From: Cryptomeria japonica
Lineage: Eukaryota > Streptophyta > Pinopsida > Cupressales > Cupressaceae
Direction: 5' to 3'
DNA length: 64,000 nt
Assembly (NCBI RefSeq): GCF_030272615.1
Contig: NC_081413.1
Location: forward strand, 159,462,849 to 159,526,848
The position numbers were made by a program, and so were the translations under genes. Below are positions 57,628 through 64,000 of the stretch, piece after piece; position 1 is the stretch's first letter; each line of letters opens with the position of its first letter. Below the pieces are notes generated by a model that worked only from the letters and a program-made list of their open reading frames with translations, made no database searches and had not been told where the DNA came from.

Positions 57628-58152
57628 CTAGTCAGATGACAAATAACCCCCTAATTTGGCTGTAAAGTCTCTTGCTAAGCAAATTGCAAAGTAGGGTGGT
57701 AGGTCTATCACATATACATCTTGCAGAATAGAAAAATTGGGGCAAGCATGGAGTGTTAGACTCAAATTTTTAATAACTCTTACATTATTTACAATAGTCC
57801 CATCTAATTGCACTACACCCTTATTCAATCTCTCATAAGTCAATCCTAACTGGTCAACCAACTGCTTGGGCATGACTAAGCTACTTGCACCTGAATCTAT
57901 CATGCAGTTATACACTAGGTGTTGGCCAATGATTAAAGTGACATAACAGGGAGGTGGTTTGTTTACCTTGGACTGTTGAGACTGTTGTTCACTCTTCTGT
58001 TGAGGCTTATTGGTAAGAACAACCTTTGAATCTTGTTGATTATATGGTTGGGAAGTCAAGGAAAGGTTAGACAAAGCATCATGTAACAAATCTTTTTTCC
58101 TAGGTAGAGCTAGTGAATCCCACATTGACACGCTAACATGAGTTTTCTTCAA
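57628..58152 (-). pseudogene. Protease of element K
   Basis: 174 open codons on the minus strand: HVSVSMWDSLALPRKKDLLH, a Gln/Ser-rich linker, then the retropepsin CYVTLIIGQHLVYNCMIDSG with DSGASSLVMP as active site and LARDFTAKLGGYLSSD near the end. A TAG follows where the family has Trp (SSDWSH). It cleaves the gag-pol polyprotein. It continues in frame with gag upstream apart from stops. Confidence 0.9.
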
Positions 58153-59640
58153 CTAATCCAAAATATTAAAGTCAATCATACTAACCTTCTGTTGTCCCTT
58201 AGTAACAAGAATGTCCTTTTGCACTTGTGCTAGCTGAGGTTGGCTTTTTGGCTAATCTTTGGTCACGACAGGCTATGATCTCTAAAGAAACTATGTATTT
58301 TGAGCGGAGAAAGGCCCTATCTGAGCTTGGGTACTTGAGAAAGGTTGATCATTATTCTTATCAATCTGCTACCCCATGTCGATATTCCTTTTCTTGGATC
58401 TTGTGTTGGTTACCACAGGGATATATGACTAATTTTGAGGTTGATTAACCTCATAGAACTCCTCACCTTGCCAATTCATCAAAGTAACATCATGACTACC
58501 TTGTTCCATGGGTGCAGATTATTGTTCATTAACTTCCTGAGATTGATTTCTTGGAACAACAACACTATTTTGCACCATCAATGCCTAATTTAACATGCCA
58601 TTGGAGCATGTAGATTGGTTATGTGGTTGGTTGCAAGGAAAACACCACTCATAGTCAGCTACCAAGTTGTTTTGGACTGGAACAATATCCCTTGAGGAAC
58701 TAGGTGTATTAGGATTATATTGTTGAAAAGGCCTTTGGTTAAAATTCCTTCTTTGACCTTGAGAGTTTGGTTGGTACGAGGCCTAGTAGGGAGCTTGGAA
58801 AGGAATTTGGTAAGGTGGTTGAGTTTGGGCTTTCTTGATATTAACCAACTCATTACCAAAATTTTGTAAAGTATTTTGTAGGTTAGCATTTTGCTCCTTA
58901 ATACTATTATCTCCTGCAAATGACTAGGGACAACATGCTCTTAAACTACAACTTGAGCATTATATGTTGGAAATGAAGGTACAACAGCTATAATAGGTGG
59001 AACTATGGGGATAATGAGTTGTATATTAGCAAAAATTGACATGGGAGGCCTAGGTGCTATCTTCCCTACTTGAAGAAGACTATTCTTAGTCCTAACAATA
59101 ACGTCAAATGTTGTTGGTAAAGTATTTCCCCTCATAGATTGTATCATGAGTGCAATATCACTATTCAAAGCCTTTAGGTAAAACAAAAAAGCATAATCAT
59201 TAGAAGGTTTTACCGATGCTGGAATCCGATTCCAAGTCCTTTGAAACTGGTAGTTGAAATCTATCATATGCTCATATGGAACTCTTTTGATGGTAGTGAG
59301 CTGCTCCACCAATGAAAGATGATCTAAATTGTCTTCAAAATGCCGATTTAAAAGTTGTCCCAACTCATCCCATGTAGCTATTGAGTTCACAGGCTAGCCC
59401 CTAAACCACTGAAGGGCTTTCCCTTTGAAAGAGGATGCCAAAAGCCTCAAAACAATATTTTCTGCAATAATATGATGCACTCCACACAAGGAAGCCACAT
59501 CTCTAATATGTTCAATAGTTGTTGTTTTATCCTCTCCAGTGAAAAATGGCAAACTCCTAAGTGTTGCAGTTGGTATGTCATCATGCTAAACCAAGTTTAA
59601 AGGACTACGCTGATTAAAAGGCACAAATGGATGAAACCTA
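58153..59640 (-). pseudogene. Gag of element K
   Basis: Minus frame: IPTATLRSLPFFTGED, IEHIRDVASLCGVHHIIAEN, LRLLASSFKGKALQWFRG, TAG, then VNSIATWDELGQLLNRHFED and NYQFQRTWNRIPASVKPSND, the Retrotrans_gag core. The C-terminal part is Gln/Pro/Asn-rich and has CFPCNQPHNQSTC, a knuckle-like CX2CX3HX4C with one residue less than standard. A shift near 58925 and about eight stops precede protease. Confidence 0.85.
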
Positions 59641-59983
59641 GGGGCTGATTAAGAGCCATATTTGGTGTATTCTAACTAGAAGAACTTGAAAATAGTGGAT
59701 TGTTATAAGATGTAACAACAGGGTAAGAATTAGAATTAACAGGCAGCACACCAACTGTTGGATCTGGAACTTTGTTAACTACCCTAGCTCTCCTTTTTGG
59801 GTGTGATAGCTGGGTATGATTGACTGAGGCTACACTTTGCCTAGCCTAGTATTTTCTCATAAGCTAGGAAGGTTGGACTGCTAAAATACCAAAGATTTGA
59901 GTGGCCAGGTGTGAAAAATAATTTGTTGTTGCACACACCAAGACAGTATACGGTGGCCTTCTATGAACTATAAAGTCCAGCAG
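59641..59983 (-). other. Leader between primer site and gag of K
   Basis: About 340 bp with no clear gene; the true gag start was not identified. Confidence 0.5.
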
Positions 59984-60001
59984 TCCCATTGGGCGTGCCA
60001 A
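59984..60001 (-). other. Primer-binding site of element K
   Basis: Minus strand TGGCACGCCCAATGGGAC, five bases from the LTR. It resembles other gypsy sites of the type TGGCRCSCMCCGTGGGG. The tRNA is not assigned. Confidence 0.6.
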
Positions 60002-60006
60002 AAATT

Positions 60007-62824
60007 GTTGTCACATGGATTTGCACCTGATGCAAGCTTTAAATTCCTGCAATCCAATGACACATTGGACTACTCTCAGGTTGTGGGTACCCTATTATGA
60101 GAGCAAACCTCCGGATTATAGGTCGGCTTCCTATTTGTTCACCTAAAAACTTAATTGAATTTCTTAGAAAAGGAAAGAAGGATATGCATAAAATGAAACT
60201 ATAGATAAAAAGGTGATCCACCAATGACTGAAACTAACTTGCAAATGCTTACAAACCTCACAAAATACTCAGATAATGAAGCTTTGTAATCTCAAAACTC
60301 AAATATGCATGCTTGCAAAAATGATTCATATGAAAGGTTTAAACTTTTATATGTTTGCAAGAGGAAAACACTGATATTTTCAAAACTTCAAACATTAAAA
60401 ATAACAACACATTCATTGACCTGCACTATAACATGTTGTATATGATCATAACACCAAGGCAATAAGATGAAAAGAAGGATTATATAAAAATCACAAAAAT
60501 TCACTCTAAGAACTCACACACAATGCTTGAACAACACAAATCTGAGAAGGCAAATTGACTTCTTTATTGATCAATAGGAGGTATCTACATTACAAATCTT
60601 GAAAACTCATAAGAAAATGAGTTATAGGAGCATGAGTATCTTCTGCCACACAATCTCCAAACTCCAGAACTAAGAACTAAGTGACCAAAACAATCACTTA
60701 TACAAAAGCTTGCAAAAAATTCAAAAATTGAATTTTTGGCTCCAAGATGGATCAGCTATCTAAGCCTTTCCTCAAAATCAGGGGCTTAACTGAGAGATAA
60801 ACTCCTCCAAAACTACTGACTTCTCATCATTTCTTGTTGAGTTCACCTGGACTGAGTCACTCATCTGTAGATAGTTTACAACTCGCGCACCTTCTTATCG
60901 GGTTATCGGCGTAGCGTCAAAACACTCCCGTCGATATCCGATGGCGCGCTCCCAATAGTATACTGTTCCATCAGATTTTCAGTGTAGCTCCTAAACATGT
61001 TGTACCGATAGCTGATGGTGTACTCCAAACATTGACTTCTGATGATTAATGACAACTTTTCATGCTTCGCCACATGGCACATCCTGATTTGCCTTTGGAT
61101 CCAACTGTGCGCTACCTTAACCACCATGTCATCAGTCGCTATGTCATGAGGATTAACCTTCAGGCACCTTTTCATTACGGTATAGTGATAGCCCTCAAAT
61201 CTTCAAGAACCTATTCAATTTTTAACCACCTCTTTAACCTTGAAAATGAGCCCACTTTTGAGTCATTTGTCTGCAGACCCTTGCCACATGTTACAATTTG
61301 ACTTGTCTGTGGCCACCACCTGGGCTCCACCTAAACATCTCAACACTTTAGACCGGACCCACTTCTTCCTGGGCTCGCCTTGGTTCTTCTTCTTTGCTCT
61401 ACCACGTGGCACATCCTGATTCATTCTGAGCCTACCTGGATGACCACCTCAACTGCCACGTCGCTAGTCGCTATGTCACAGGGGATAACTATCGAGCATC
61501 TTCATCTCGTGGTATAGTGATGGTCGTTGGATCTTCTCTAACTTACGCGACCCTAGTCTCACCTGAGAACTCACATTTTCCGCATGTGCTTTGTCACCAA
61601 GTCGTGGAGATAACTAGCGAGCTTCTTTCTATAGCGGTTTAGCAACAGCCGTTGGATCTTTCTTGATCACCGTTGATCTATCTAGAACCTGCATGACCTT
61701 TAGCCTCTCTGAGTGGCTCTCTCTTATGCCATGGTGTCACCACATGTCAGCCTCTATTTTTCTACATGATCCACCTGGGCGCCACCTCAACTTCCACCTA
61801 GATGCCACCTCACCAGTCGATAAGTCATGGAGATTAACAAGCAAGCACTTTTGCATAGCGGTATAGTGATAGTTGTCAAATCCTTTGCAACCTGCATGCT
61901 TGTTAATTTTCCCTTTTACTACAAAATTTGGTCGCTTTGAGATACGTGTGCATGTAGGGGGCCCACCAATGCTGAGCTGCAACTTGCCAAAAGCCCTTAA
62001 GCTTTGACACTAAGGATATATGCAGCCTTGCATATAAATGCGATAAATTTCCTTTGCGCGGCCAATGTGGGATAAATGGTCTACGCCTAGGCCTTTCCAT
62101 CAGGTCGTCAGGATAACATGTAAACACTCCTTCTGATAGCCGATGACAACATTTCATGATCCTCACTACTCATCGGATCATCGGGGTAAGTCTTGCCGAT
62201 CAGGGTAGGTCTAGCCGATTAGGCAAAAATTCAAAAAACTGCAAAGAAACACCCATCTCCATTAGCATGCTGAGCTCAACCCTTGTGGGAGCCACATTTT
62301 AACCCACGTGTTGTAATTCAATGAACAAAAAGTTATTTTCCCTATGTCTGCACATGAAGCAAACAAGTTAGACAAAAACATGTATTCTTTTCATTTCTTG
62401 TTAATGATTTGACCTGATATTTGTTGATTTGCTTGGCACTTTTCATTAGGTTCAATGGTTCAAGTTCAATTCGACGAGATAGTTTAAAGAATTTTCAACT
62501 TTCAGCTCAACACAACGCCGAGAACAAGCAAAGATCTCTAACAAATAGAAAGGGAAATTCTGAATCTTGAACCTTGAACCGATTTGTAAATGGTTAAAAA
62601 CCGACTTAACACATTCATAGTTGCTTGTTAAATAACATTACAAAGTCGTGACTCACGCAAGAGAACCAATTGAACCTTGAACCTTGAACCAAAAAGGTTC
62701 AAGTTCAATACGAATTACAATAATGCGCTTGCCTTACCATAAAAACAAAAGCCGCGAAGAGAATTCCTTAAAGCAAGGCCTCATTAGGTCACCAATTTTA
62801 GCATGTGCAAAAAATTTGGTAACA
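60007..62824 (-). repeat. 5' LTR of element K (right copy)
   Basis: 2818 bp, paired with 47122-49904, including the four degenerate internal blocks (near 61140, 61475, 61605 and 61825) and the GAACCTT repeats (62669 onward). No gene. Confidence 0.92.
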
Positions 62825-63510
62825 CTAAGCAAGGACATGTTGATTGGTAAGCTTTTAGCCTTTGAATTAAGTGAGTTTGGTGATTCCCTTCCTAAGGTAT
62901 AATCTACATTCAAAGCCACTATTGCCGAAAAGGATAAGTAGAGATATGATCTAGGAGAAAGTTCTTCAAGGTGGATATCCAAATATGAGAAGGAGAGGAA
63001 AGAAATTTAGGAAGAAGAGTGAGAGCTTGAGGAGCTTGAAGCACTGATTGCCAAGAGATTACCTAAAGGAGCCAGTAAGTATGAAGGAAAGTTTCCTCTT
63101 AAATGTTTTTCTTGCAATAAGATAGGTTATTTTGCCTCAAGGTGTTTGGAAAGAGTTCCTAGAAAAACTTTCAAGCTTAAATTTCAAAAGAGATGTTATT
63201 ATGATGTTGATGAAAGTGGTTCAGATGGTGAATAAGATAAAGGAAATACAAGTGATAATGAATGGTTGTTTATTGCTATCAAGGAAGATGATCCAATTCC
63301 AATTGAATTTGCTAGCTGCATGAATGTGGAAAGAGATTTGGCTGCACGGGTTGAAGAGAAAGATCAATGAGTGATTGACAACAGATGCTCTCATCATATG
63401 ATAGGTGATAAGAGTAAGTTTGTGAGATTGGAAAAGTATGAAGGTGCAGTTGTAAAGTTTGGATATAATAAAGCTGGCGTAATTCATGGAAGAGCTTCCA
63501 TTTTGATGCA
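62825..63510 (+). pseudogene. Gag C-terminus, zinc knuckle and protease start of element J
   Basis: Resumes with DMLIGKLLAFELSEFGDSLP, then EELEALIAKRLPKGASKYEG and the knuckle CFSCNKIGYFASRC, where the His is Tyr. Protease should read VIDSGCSHHM but has VIDNRCSHHMIGDKSKFVRL, losing the DSG motif. Similarity to the C copy fades after VIHGRASI near 63505. Several stops. Confidence 0.82.
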
Positions 63511-64000
63511 AAGATAGGGACTAATAGGAATTTGAGATTAAGAAAACTTTGGTTTGAACACAGAGTGTTTGCAACAACAATGGCAGGGCAATCTTTAGAA
63601 ATTAGTTTATTTGACCCCTTAAATCATAAGATGAATTTTTCTGACAAGAAGGAAGTTTGTTCACAACATCATAACCTATCTACACACCAATTTTTGGGTC
63701 CCTAATTGACCAAATATGGCTACACCAAGACATTTTCTAACTGCAGATTTTGGAAACCATTTTTGAACAAGTTGCTCTTACAAAAGTGGGCATAACTTAT
63801 TCATCTCTCAATGAAAATCAATCAACCTTAAAGAAAAAGAAAGTAGACTCAATATTATTTCTAACCATATGATATTTGTACCATATTCCTTCCATACAGA
63901 AAAGTGCAAAGCGTTGCAACACATAGGAAATTGAGTTTTACCAGTCTGAGACACAACTAGAACAGTCACAAATCTTAGCAAGAATCCTATGCAAACTATG
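63511..64000. other. Unassigned end of window
   Basis: No convincing gene. It should be pol of J but I do not see the expected copia sequence, so a deletion or another insertion probably begins near 63510. Confidence 0.4.

Larger units (their letters stand above)
47122..62824 (-). mobile_element. Tat-like Ty3/gypsy element K, 15.7 kb with two solo-LTR insertions
   Basis: LTRs of 2783 and 2818 bp bound a minus-strand internal region: primer site (60001-59984), gag, protease, archaeal-type RNase H, RT, gypsy RNase H, integrase, polypurine tract next to 49904. LTRs differ visibly (about 10 percent in the first 140 bases). No clean 5-bp duplication: GTAAC precedes the left LTR and CTAAG follows the right one. 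Without the two solo LTRs the element is 12.3 kb. Confidence 0.92.
45163..64000 (+). mobile_element. Copia element J (plus strand, split by K; 3' end off window)
   Basis: 5' LTR (45163-46527), initiator Met primer site, gag (46583-47121), then 15.7 kb of element K, then gag C-terminus, zinc knuckle and protease (62825-63500). It belongs to the same family as C. GGGAA (45158-45162) precedes the LTR as the putative target duplication. The 3' LTR is beyond 64000. Confidence 0.85.

Noticed and set aside
1-64000. Host protein-coding, tRNA or rRNA genes
   Set aside because: Every coding signal I could identify belongs to a transposable element, and tRNA-like strings are primer-binding sites only.

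Overview
The window is one stretch of plant intergenic DNA built almost entirely of nested, mutually disrupted LTR retrotransposons. I see no intact cellular gene, no rRNA or tRNA gene and no CRISPR array. Long AT-rich LTRs, 5-bp target duplications, plant-type Ty3/gypsy and Ty1/copia proteins, a plant mobile domain gene and heavy C-to-T decay point to a large-genome seed plant; the types of TE open reading frame make a gymnosperm my best guess, with low certainty.

Left block (1-26452) is a nest. Copia element D (minus, LTR 25304-26452) was hit by copia element C (minus, LTR 21952-23149). C was hit inside its protease region by a Tat-lineage Ty3/gypsy element A (plus, 3' LTR 19171-20595). A carries, antisense and downstream of its integrase, a two-exon plant-mobile-domain gene (18756 down to 10715). 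A was then hit twice: by a complete non-autonomous gypsy element B (2125-10614, duplication ATATA) and by a complete Tork-type copia element (10993-15971, duplication CCTTT) that splits the mobile-domain gene.

Middle block (26453-45162) holds old, stop-ridden minus-strand gypsy elements side by side: E (Tat-like, 26640-31960), G (chromovirus with chromodomain, about 32530-37280), an unassigned transposon ORF (about 37990-40265) and I (Athila-like, about 41010-45162).

Right block (45163-64000) is a second nest. Copia J (plus, 5' LTR 45163-46527) inserted in I's gag; J's gag was split by the 15.7-kb Tat-like element K (minus, LTRs 47122-49904 and 60007-62824). K carries two solo LTRs (51478-53842, duplication CTATG; 56541-57598, duplication CCATA). 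Removing each solo LTR restores K's reading frame.

The most notable points are: (1) K, and independently E, carry an archaeal-type RNase H between protease and reverse transcriptase instead of the usual Tat position before integrase; (2) the antisense mobile-domain gene of A has its own TATA box, a clear splice donor, and an intron filled with about 23 degenerate copies of ATGCGCTA; (3) B encodes only a 1050-residue protein with a protease domain and a G-patch-like segment, and shares promoter and end features with A.
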